A stretch of DNA of 64,000 bases. Origin: JAXMAF01 sp046350555 (lineage in GTDB: Bacteria; Planctomycetota; Phycisphaerae; Phycisphaerales; SM1A02). Location: positions 62,001 to 126,000 of the forward strand of contig JAXMAF010000012.1 of assembly GCA_046350555.1 (NCBI GenBank). Reading direction: 5' to 3'. The notes beneath the pieces are model-generated. The model worked only from the letters and a program-made list of their open reading frames with translations. It was not told where the DNA came from and searched no databases. The position numbers and the translations under genes are program-made. Of the stretch, positions 57,078-64,000 are shown one piece after another (position 1 is the first letter of the stretch; each line of letters starts with the position of its first letter).

Positions 57078-58101
57078 CGCATCGAACGGGTCGAGTCTGC
57101 GGGCCCGTCGCCAGGGGATCAGCGATCGGGATCTGGGATCGCGATCGGGGATTTCGACCGGGGATTTCGACCGGGCTTGCGATCGGGGATTGGTACCGCG
57201 GATCGGGATTCGGGATGGGGGACTGCGGATCAGGGATGCAGGTCGCGGAGTCGGCCGGGTCGACGAACCAGCCGCGGCCGCGTTCCCGCGCGGCGTTCCG
57301 CCCTTCGCGCACGACCGGGTGTGCGGTGAAGCCGCTGCGGAATGCTCGAAGCAGCCGTGTTCGCGTGGTGTGGGCGCGCGCCCGGGCGCGTCTCGGGAGG
57401 TTGGTTCTCTCGCGCGAGGATGGACTGTCGGAAACCCCCCGTCGCGCCGAGCGGTGCGATGCCCCTCCCTCTCGCGCTCGGCGGGAGAAGCCGGAACACA
57501 GTCCGCCGAACGGTCCGGTAAGCCGGCCGATGAAATGGACGGTGAGACGGTCTGGCAGAACACGGCTGGACAGAGTCGGGAGAGGCCCGGAGAGAGGGCC
57601 AGCGAGCGGCGCCGGGAGAGGGCGATCGATCTGTGCACATGCTGCATTCACCTGCTCGCTTCGGCGCGATGCGCCGACGACGCCGATCCATGGCCGAGCA
57701 GCAGATGCGCGTCGACCTTCGCCCTCTCCCGGCCTCCTTCCGCCCGGCAGAAGAAAGCGTTCGCTGCGTTCCCCGGCGCAACATCCTCGCGCACCTTCGT
57801 TCACGGCCCGAAGTGCTTCCGAAGAGAGTTCTGCATCAAGTCGCTGGCCACTCGATGGGGTTGCCGATACGCTGCACGCTTCAATGGCGCATGGCCGTGG
57901 CCGCACGCGCGTCGCCCCTTCGGCGTCGCGTGGGCGGATCCGTCGCGGCACGTGTTCCGAAGTCGTCGGACTGTCCAGCCGAGACACCGTTCCGCCCTCG
58001 AGAACGCCTGCCGAACCGCACGATTTCCGGTGCGAACGCGCAAGCGCGAGCGGGGGAACGGCGCGTTGAAGCGCCAGCGAGAACCCCAGGAGAACCCATA
58101 G
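57078..58101. other. 1-kb gap without a recognisable gene
   Basis: The first 170 bp form a degenerate repeat of gatcggggat-type words, including ggggatttcgacc twice in tandem (57147-57159, 57160-57172). The rest has long open frames on both strands but all have shadow-like composition and no motif. An AGGAG box for the next gene lies at 58088-58092. Confidence 0.5.
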
Positions 58102-60519
58102 ATGAGAATCGCCCAAACCGTCGCGGCAACTTCGCTTGTTGCGCTCGCCGTGGTGCAGACCACGTCGGCGCAGGCCACGTTTCTCGGACCCACCCCGTAC
58201 ACGTCCCAGGCCGACAGTCCGCTGAACCTCTCGCAGCTCGGATACACGTCCGTCCTCGAGGACTTCGAGGACGGCACGCTCGATCTGCCCGGCGTGTCGA
58301 TCTCGGCCGGCGCCGTCAAGGCGCCGAGCGCCACGACCGATTCGGTTGACGGCGACGATGGCGCCATCGATGGGTTCGGCACGGCCGGACACACGTGGGC
58401 CGTCAAGGGGGCGAGCACCACGATCACGTTCGATCCGGTGGCGATCGGCGAGCTGCCGCGCAAGGTCGGCTTCGTCTTCACCGACGGTGGCGCCGACGGC
58501 GGGGTTCTCGTGGTCGCCTTCGGTCCGCTGGGCGAACCGCTCGGATCGCAGTTCTACGACGTCGGCGACATGCTGGACGACGGAGCGACCGCCGAGGACC
58601 GCTTCATCGGCGTGTCGTTCGCGGCGGGAATCTCGTCGATCACGATCACCAACGAGGGCGGCGAGCTCGAGATCGATCATCTCCAGTTCGAGCTGCCTTT
58701 CGCCAGCCAGGTGGCGTTCCATCCGGCGCGCCCGTATGCATCGATCGCGGACAGCCCCATCCTGAAGCGTGGCGGCACGATCGGTGTCGACGGATTCCTC
58801 GTCGACTTCGAGGGCGGGGCGCCGGCGCTCTACGGCGCGACGCTCGACATCAGCTACCTGGTGGCGCCGGGGCCGTTCACCGATTCGGTCGACGGCGACG
58901 ACGGCACCATCGATGGCAGCGGCAGCGGGGGGAATTCGGCCGCGGAGCTCGCCGGCCAGCCGATCACGATCGAGTTCGACGCGGCCAAGCTCGGTGGGCT
59001 GCCCAAGGCCTTCGCGTTCGTCGTGACCGACGTGGCCACGGGCGAACGACATGTGCGCATCGACGTCTACAACGCCCAGCAGGCGCAGATCGGCACGTGG
59101 ACCTATGTCGTGATCGGCGACGATTCCGGCTCGGGCACCACGGCGGAGGATCGCCTGCTCGAGCTCGAGAGCATCGCCGGCATCCAGCGCATCGAGATCA
59201 CGTGCCTCGACTCGAACATCGAGATCGACCACGTGCAGTACGACCTGCCGTCGCCCCCGGTCGAGGCGTCGGTCGTGAATGGCCGGGCGCCCTATCTCTC
59301 CATCGCCGACAGCGGCTTCAACATCACCGAACCCGGCGTCGACTACGTGGTGATCGACTTCGAGCAGGAGCCGGTCGACCCGTTCGGCGCCGACCTGACG
59401 CTCAGCTACATCGTGCCGCCGAGCCCGTTCACGGACTCGGTCGATGCCGACGACGGCGCGATCGACGGGAGCGGAACGGCCGGAACCTCCGGTGCGGAGG
59501 CGCGCGGCGTGCCGATCGTCCTCGAGTTCCACGCCGACGTCATCGGGGCGCTGCCGCGCGACTTCGGCATTGTCGTCACCGATGTGGCCGAGGGGCCCGC
59601 GATCGTCAGGGTGCGAACCTTCGACGCCCAGGACGAGCTCTCCTTCATCCATTACTTCACCGTCGTCGGCGACGCCTCGGCGCAAGGCACGACCGCGGAA
59701 GATCGATTCCTCGGCCTGCATGCGGACGCTGGGGTGAAGCGGGTCGAGGTGGTCTGCCTCACGAGCAACTTCGAGATCGACCACATCCAGTACAGCATCA
59801 CGGTGCCATCGCCGCTCGTGTTCATCGAACCGGCGCCGTACCTGTCCCTGGCTGACAGTCCGTTCGGGGTCCAAGACCCCGGCGTCGACTATGTCGTCCT
59901 TGATTTCGAGCGTGGCGTCACCACGCCGTTCGGCGCCTCGCTCGTCCTGAGCGATGTGCTGCCGCCCGGCCCCGAGACCGATTCGGTCGACGGCGACGAT
60001 GGTGTCATCGACGGAAGCGGCACGGCGGGGACCTCCGGCGTCCAGTTCGCCGGATCCTCGATCGAGCTCGTCTTCGACGCCGAGGCGCTCGGCGCGCTGC
60101 CCACGAAGTTCGGCATCGTCGTCACCGACATCGCCGAGGGGCCGCACGACGTTGTCATCGCCGCCTTCGGCGAGGACGACTCGCCGCTTGGCGAGCACAC
60201 GTTCAGCATCGTCGGCGACGCGGTCACCAACGGAACGACCGCGGAGGATCGCTTCATCGGATTCACGAGCACGGTCGGGATCGGCCGCGTGACGGTGACC
60301 GCGGCCGACGCGGACATGGAGGTCGACCACATCCAGTTCGACCGCGCCGTTCCGCCGCCCGTCGAGAGCCCGGCCGACCTCAATGGCGACGGCATGGTCG
60401 ACGGCGCCGACCTCGGCCTGTTGCTCGGCGCCTGGGGTGGCACGGGTCCGGCCGATCTCAACCAGGACGGGGTCGTCGATGGCGCGGATCTCGGCCTGCT
60501 GCTCGGGGCGTGGACCTGA
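58102..60519 (+). CDS. Large exported protein with four internal repeats and dockerin-like end
   Basis: An 805-residue secreted protein with a signal peptide (VAATSLVALAVVQTTSAQA). Four repeats of about 180 residues follow. Each starts near PY.S.ADSP and contains FEDG/DFE, DSVDGDDG.IDGSGT, a beta core (FVVTDVA), TAEDRF and EIDHIQ. The middle repeats share many identical stretches, a sign of recent duplication or of a strict fold. The C-terminus has two dockerin-like repeats, ADLNGDGMVDGADLGLLLGA and ADLNQDGVVDGADLGLLLGA. The DSVDGDDG blocks look Ca2+-binding. No enzyme motif; an adhesin or matrix protein is inferred. The start has an AGGAG box. Confidence 0.85.
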   Translation: MRIAQTVAATSLVALAVVQTTSAQATFLGPTPYTSQADSPLNLSQLGYTSVLEDFEDGTLDLPGVSISAGAVKAPSATTDSVDGDDGAIDGFGTAGHTWAVKGASTTITFDPVAIGELPRKVGFVFTDGGADGGVLVVAFGPLGEPLGSQFYDVGDMLDDGATAEDRFIGVSFAAGISSITITNEGGELEIDHLQFELPFASQVAFHPARPYASIADSPILKRGGTIGVDGFLVDFEGGAPALYGATLDISYLVAPGPFTDSVDGDDGTIDGSGSGGNSAAELAGQPITIEFDAAKLGGLPKAFAFVVTDVATGERHVRIDVYNAQQAQIGTWTYVVIGDDSGSGTTAEDRLLELESIAGIQRIEITCLDSNIEIDHVQYDLPSPPVEASVVNGRAPYLSIADSGFNITEPGVDYVVIDFEQEPVDPFGADLTLSYIVPPSPFTDSVDADDGAIDGSGTAGTSGAEARGVPIVLEFHADVIGALPRDFGIVVTDVAEGPAIVRVRTFDAQDELSFIHYFTVVGDASAQGTTAEDRFLGLHADAGVKRVEVVCLTSNFEIDHIQYSITVPSPLVFIEPAPYLSLADSPFGVQDPGVDYVVLDFERGVTTPFGASLVLSDVLPPGPETDSVDGDDGVIDGSGTAGTSGVQFAGSSIELVFDAEALGALPTKFGIVVTDIAEGPHDVVIAAFGEDDSPLGEHTFSIVGDAVTNGTTAEDRFIGFTSTVGIGRVTVTAADADMEVDHIQFDRAVPPPVESPADLNGDGMVDGADLGLLLGAWGGTGPADLNQDGVVDGADLGLLLGAWT

Positions 60520-60622
60520 TACGCCTCCCAGTTGACTTTCGCGCCCCATCCAACCCAACTCCGTCCTCGGACGCCGCTGTGGGCCATCGGGGTCGAACGC
60601 ATGGAGGTCTACTGGAGTCCGT
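60519..60622 (-). repeat. Dispersed repeat E1, copy 9
   Basis: Minus-orientation copy. Read on the plus strand it runs cctcccagttgactttcgcg through gtcgaacgcatggaggtcta. It starts at the last base of the stop codon of the preceding gene and is transcribed before the terminator at 60745. Confidence 0.85.
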
Positions 60623-60744
60623 GTGAGGTGATGGCGGGATCGTGTCCGACCGTGATCGTGCGAGCATGAGCGCGTCGGCCACGTCGACCCGAAGCGACCG
60701 GTACGGAAGGCGCGATCTCGAGTGAATTTCGCCACGGGCTGCAC

Positions 60745-60779
60745 GGGACGCCGGTCGACGACCGGCGTCCCTTTCGTTT
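60745..60779 (+). terminator. Intrinsic terminator of the repeat-protein gene
   Basis: A perfect 11-bp stem gggacgccggt / accggcgtccc with a cgacg loop, followed by tttcgttt. This is the clearest Rho-independent terminator in the window. It lies 226 bp after the stop, so the E1 copy is part of the 3' untranslated region. Confidence 0.75.
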
Positions 60780-60810
60780 GGATCGCGCATCGCGTTGGCG
60801 CCGGCACGCT

Positions 60811-60970
60811 TTGCGACGCATGTCGCGGCCTTTCGCAGCCCGTCGCGGCACATCACGGCCTGTCGCGGCCGGTCACGGTACTTCGCATCAGGCCGCATGA
60901 TGTCGCGTCATGTCGCATCATGTCGCATCATGTCGCATCATGTCGCGGCACTTGGCAGCATGTCGAGATC
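60811..60970. repeat. 10-bp phased repeat tract
   Basis: Sixteen consecutive 10-bp blocks related to tgtcgcatca. Three are exact (60911-60940) and the rest are degenerate, for example tgtcgcggcc, cttcgcatca, ggccgcatga and tgtcgcgtca. The period equals roughly one helical turn. Confidence 0.8.
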
Positions 60971-61063
60971 CGGGCCGCTGATGGCCGAGTCGACGTCGTG
61001 GAATGCCGGCATCGGGGCTGAATCGACTCCACGTGACGGCTGGGGCGTGGCCGCGCCGGTGGC

Positions 61064-61129
61064 GCACCGATGCTGCACCGATGCTGCATCGAGGCCACAT
61101 CGACGCTCCATCGATGCGCGATCGACGCT
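61064..61129. repeat. 11-bp phased repeat tract
   Basis: Six 11-bp units: gcaccgatgct twice, then gcatcgaggcc, acatcgacgct, ccatcgatgcg, cgatcgacgct. It is upstream of the thioredoxin-like gene. The rest of the gap 60971-61351 shows no gene. Confidence 0.7.
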
Positions 61130-61351
61130 CCAACAACGTGCCATCCATGGCCGTATCATGGCGTCGATCGTGGCGCGAACGGTGCGCTCGCTGCGCTCTC
61201 GCACCCCGCGCGAGGCGCCATCTTCGGCGTCGATCCGCGACGCATGTGCACGAACCGGGGGAGCGGCGCCAACGAGCGACGCTCCCGTCGCCGAACCCGC
61301 GTGGATGCCCGCGGGCACGAAGGACCGATCGACGTCTTCAGGAGATCTTCC

Positions 61352-62983
61352 ATGACCGTGACGTGCAACGCGATGTCCAGCCCCTGCGCCCGGGATGACC
61401 AGGCCTTCAGTCGGGGCCGATGGATCTGGCGCCTGCTGCGCGGTGGGTCGAGCGACCGTCATCGAAGGAGCGCGGCGCAACGCGACCGACTCCGGCCCGC
61501 CAGCCCGTGGGCGCGCGCCGCAGGCGCGGCGGGCGTCGCGGCGTTCGTTGGTGCGCTCGGCGCCACGGCCACGGCCGCCGACGCCGGGTCGTTTCCGGAC
61601 GACTGGTTCTTCAGCGGTGCCGGTCGCCCGGCGGAACTGAAGAAGCTCGAGGGGCAACCCGCGCAGGAACTGACGATCGACAAGTGGATCGGCGACTCGC
61701 TCGCGCTCAAGGATCAGCGCGGCAAGGTCGTCGTGGTCGACTTCTGGGCGACGTGGTGCGGTCCGTGCATGGCGTCGATCCCGAAGAACGTCGACCTGGT
61801 GAAGAAGTACAAGGACCAGGGACTCGTCTTTGTCGGTGTGCACGACGCGTCGAGCGGCTGGGATCGCGCCGCGGGAGTCGTCAAGGACAAGTCGATCAAC
61901 TACCCCGTGGGACTGGACAAGCCGGCGCCCGACGGCGGCGGGCAGTCGACGAAGAACTACCACCTCCAGTTCTGGCCGACCTATGTGGTGATCGATCGCG
62001 GCGGCGTCGTTCGCGGCGCCGGGCTCACGCCCGACAGCGTGGAGAAGGCGGTGAAGCTCCTGCTCGCCGAGGCGGCGCCAGCGGCCGCGGTCGATGACGG
62101 CGGCACGGGCCTGCCGGCCGAGGCCTATTACGGCGGGACCGCGCGGCCTGCGGCGCTCAAGCGGATCGAGGGCAAGCCGGCGCCGAGGCTTGCCGGCGAC
62201 CTGTGGCTCGGCGCGCCCGTCCCGAGCGAGGCGTGGAAGGATCGCGCCGTCGTCGTCCACTTCTTCTCGCCCGGCAACTCGACATCCTTGAAACAGCTCG
62301 TCGAGCTCGCCGCGATCGAACGGGAGTTCGGTCCGCAGGGCGTGATCTTCGTCGGAGTCGCCGACCGCGGCGCCGATGCCGACCGAACGTGGGAATTGGT
62401 CAAGACCGTGGCGGCCGCGCGAGGCGTCGCGTTTCCGATCGTGCGCGACGCCGCTGGCCCGAAGGCGGCGCCGACCAGCGGGACGCAGCCCGTGCAGCCG
62501 GCGTTGCAACCGGGCGAGCAGGCCGCCGAGCCGGCGCGCGAAGCGAGCATCGATCCATCGTCGCAACCGGCCTCGGGCGGCGCGGCGATCCGGATCGTGA
62601 CCGTGCAGCGCGGCGCCGCGGGAGTCGTGATGGCCGCCTCGAGCGCCAGCGTCGCCGACGATGAGGACGCCGACAACGCCCCCGATCCGGACGAGGCCGC
62701 CGTAGCCCAGCCCGTGCCTGCGGAGCCGCGGGTCGTGCCGGCTGCCGCGAGCGCCGTGGGCGCGCCGCCGCGCGCCGCCGGAGCGACCTCGCTCGCCTTC
62801 GGCGTCAAGTTCGTTCCGGCGACGGTCGTCATCGATCGCGCCGGGAAGGTCCGGGCCGCCGGCGTCCGAATCGACCAGGTCAGGTCCATCGTGAGCATGC
62901 TGCTCGCCGAGCGCCTCGCGGAGGCTCCGGACCCCGCCACGCCAGCCGCGCACGAGGACGGCGCCGGAGCGCCTCCGAAATGA
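61352..62983 (+). CDS. Exported double thioredoxin-fold protein (TlpA-like)
   Basis: A 543-residue protein with a hydrophobic export segment near residues 51-76 (WARAAGAAGVAAFVGALGAT). The first thioredoxin domain has VVVVDFWATWCGPCMASIPK (Cys136, Cys139) and the cis-Pro region FWPTYVVIDRGG. A second thioredoxin-like domain (VVVHFFSPGNSTSLKQLVEL, VKFVPATVVIDRAG) lacks the CxxC, and a long acidic/Pro-rich insert splits it. The active domain would reduce or exchange disulfides in the periplasm; the second is probably a binding module. ATG 61352 has an AGGAG box. The TGA overlaps the moxR-like start (ATGA). Confidence 0.85.
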   Translation: MTVTCNAMSSPCARDDQAFSRGRWIWRLLRGGSSDRHRRSAAQRDRLRPASPWARAAGAAGVAAFVGALGATATAADAGSFPDDWFFSGAGRPAELKKLEGQPAQELTIDKWIGDSLALKDQRGKVVVVDFWATWCGPCMASIPKNVDLVKKYKDQGLVFVGVHDASSGWDRAAGVVKDKSINYPVGLDKPAPDGGGQSTKNYHLQFWPTYVVIDRGGVVRGAGLTPDSVEKAVKLLLAEAAPAAAVDDGGTGLPAEAYYGGTARPAALKRIEGKPAPRLAGDLWLGAPVPSEAWKDRAVVVHFFSPGNSTSLKQLVELAAIEREFGPQGVIFVGVADRGADADRTWELVKTVAAARGVAFPIVRDAAGPKAAPTSGTQPVQPALQPGEQAAEPAREASIDPSSQPASGGAAIRIVTVQRGAAGVVMAASSASVADDEDADNAPDPDEAAVAQPVPAEPRVVPAAASAVGAPPRAAGATSLAFGVKFVPATVVIDRAGKVRAAGVRIDQVRSIVSMLLAERLAEAPDPATPAAHEDGAGAPPK

Positions 62984-63969
62984 GTGCCGCCGAACTCCAG
63001 ACGCGACGCGCGTGCCCCTTCGCCGACAGCGTACGCGCCCAGGTGGCGCGCACCGTGGTCGGCCAGGAGATCGTCGTCGAGCGCGTGTTGATCGCGCTGC
63101 TCACCGGCGGGCACCTGCTGCTCGAAGGCGTGCCGGGAATCGCCAAGACGCTGATGGTCCAGGCCGTGGCCCGCGCCATCGACCTCCGCTTCAACCGCGT
63201 GCAGTTCACGATCGACCTGCTGCCGTCGGACATCGTCGGCTCCGAGATCCTCGACCAGAGGGCGGGGGAATTCCGCATCCATCGCGGACCCGTCTTCACC
63301 AACCTGCTGCTCGCGGACGAGATCAACCGCGCCTCGCCCAAGGTGCAGTCGGCGCTGCTCGAGGCGATGCAGGAGCGGAAGGTCTCGATCGGCGACACGA
63401 CGCACGACCTGCCGGCGCCGTTCCTGGTGATCGCCACGCAGAATCCCGTCGAGCAGTCGGGCACCTTCGAGCTTCCCGAGGCGCAGCTCGACCGCTTCCT
63501 GCTCCGGCACCGCCTCGGCTATCCGTCGCCGGAGGACGAGGCGGAGGTCGCGCGCCGCAGCCTCACGCTCAAGCTCAAGCGACAGGGCGACGGCGCGGTG
63601 CCGATGTCGGCGTTCGACGCGATCGACTCGTCGTCGAAGCTGCACCTGCGGGACCTGACCGAGTCGATGAGCGCGGTGCAGCAGGTGCACGTGAGCGAGG
63701 TCTTCATCCGCGACTGCGTCGAGCTGGTCAACATGACGCGCACGCATCCGGACATCGAGCTCGGATGCAGTCCGCGCGCCGTCCTCGCGCTCGCCCATGC
63801 GTCGCGCGCCCGGGCGTGGATCCACGGCCGCGACTACACGATCCCCGAGGACCTCTTCGCCCTGGCCGACGACGTGATGCTGCACCGGATCCGCCTGAGG
63901 TACGAGGCTCTCGCGGAAGGACGCCGGCCGGCCGACGTGCTCAAGGGAATCCTCGACACGCCTGCGTGA
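62980..63969 (+). CDS. MoxR-family AAA+ ATPase
   Basis: A 329-residue AAA+ ATPase of the MoxR group, which assists the assembly or activation of metal-containing and von Willebrand-domain proteins. Walker A is LLLEGVPGIAKTLM, where the final Gly of GxxGxGKT is replaced by Ala. LLPSDIVGSEILD, Walker B LLLADEINRASPKVQSALLE, IATQNPVEQSGTFELPEAQLDRF and a C-terminal lid domain follow. MoxR genes normally precede DUF58 and vWA genes, and the next frame starts right at its stop. The start overlaps the thioredoxin-like gene. Confidence 0.93.
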   Translation: MSAAELQTRRACPFADSVRAQVARTVVGQEIVVERVLIALLTGGHLLLEGVPGIAKTLMVQAVARAIDLRFNRVQFTIDLLPSDIVGSEILDQRAGEFRIHRGPVFTNLLLADEINRASPKVQSALLEAMQERKVSIGDTTHDLPAPFLVIATQNPVEQSGTFELPEAQLDRFLLRHRLGYPSPEDEAEVARRSLTLKLKRQGDGAVPMSAFDAIDSSSKLHLRDLTESMSAVQQVHVSEVFIRDCVELVNMTRTHPDIELGCSPRAVLALAHASRARAWIHGRDYTIPEDLFALADDVMLHRIRLRYEALAEGRRPADVLKGILDTPA

Positions 63970-64000
63970 CGATCGCCCACCTCGTGCCGCATGAATTCCC
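63966..64000 (+). CDS. Start of the next gene in the moxR operon, 3' partial
   Basis: GTG 63966 overlaps the MoxR stop and would begin MTIAHLVPHEFP before the window ends. A DUF58 protein is the usual neighbour, but the 12 residues visible do not identify it. Later starts are possible. Confidence 0.4.
   Translation, partial: MTIAHLVPHEF

Noticed and set aside
56977..60807. A 1276-codon open frame antisense to the large repeat protein
   Set aside because: Its apparent internal repeats mirror those of the plus-strand gene, which has a signal peptide, ribosome-binding site and dockerin end.

Overview
The window is high-GC bacterial DNA that most likely comes from a planctomycete of the Phycisphaerae. 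The main evidence is a set of exported proteins carrying dockerin-like Ca2+-binding repeats of the 'DLNGDGVVDGADLGLLLGAW' type, a PEP-CTERM-like protein, and two ECF sigma factor / Ser-Thr kinase pairs. That combination is typical of the group. This is inferred from protein character only; there is no rRNA gene in the window.

Layout. 0-4 kb: fatty acid synthesis (fabG 3' end, acpP, fabF), a small anchored protein and a class IV aminotransferase. 4-8 kb, minus strand: ECF sigma factor coupled to a TPR Ser/Thr kinase. 8-15.4 kb: three exported dockerin-type proteins around dnaE. 15.7-19.3 kb: PadR regulator coupled to a large membrane protein, then an unknown membrane protein. 19.5-27.6 kb: housekeeping genes (pdxH, NYN nuclease, rpsU, rsfS, mnmG, a DUF885 peptidase, a methyltransferase, hscB). 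27.6-29.4 kb: a small island at tRNA-Ile with a MITE-like inverted-repeat element, an integrase relic, higBA and a 7-bp minisatellite. 29.4-39.6 kb: YcaQ-type glycosylase, mdh, an ABC exporter with a broken permease, gap, an SDR, an endonuclease/exonuclease/phosphatase protein and a cysQ-like phosphatase. 39.8-41 kb: a decayed ackA. 41.1-41.8 kb: an array of dispersed repeats. 41.8-47.3 kb: a DUF642/dockerin protein and a second sigma factor with a kinase that carries a zinc anti-sigma motif and a WD40-like sensor. 47.8-49.8 kb: dnaK. 50.1-51.5 kb: toxin-antitoxin and ribbon-helix-helix cluster. 51.5-52.9 kb: a second PadR/membrane-protein pair, here with an SLBB domain. 53-60.5 kb: large exported proteins. 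61.3-64 kb: a double thioredoxin-fold protein and a MoxR ATPase.

Two themes cut across the window. First, short structured repeats (called E1, E2 and E3 here, plus 10-12-bp phased repeats) occupy many intergenic gaps; E1 has nine copies, mostly at gene 3' ends. Second, several conserved genes are broken by frameshifts. At least three can be repaired by one base in a G/C homopolymer, so part of the damage may be sequencing error; ackA looks truly decayed.

The regulatory genes fall into repeated modules: sigma factor plus kinase (twice) and PadR plus overlapping membrane protein (twice). These suggest locally wired envelope or nutrient sensing that controls secreted proteins, but no target genes can be proved from this sequence.
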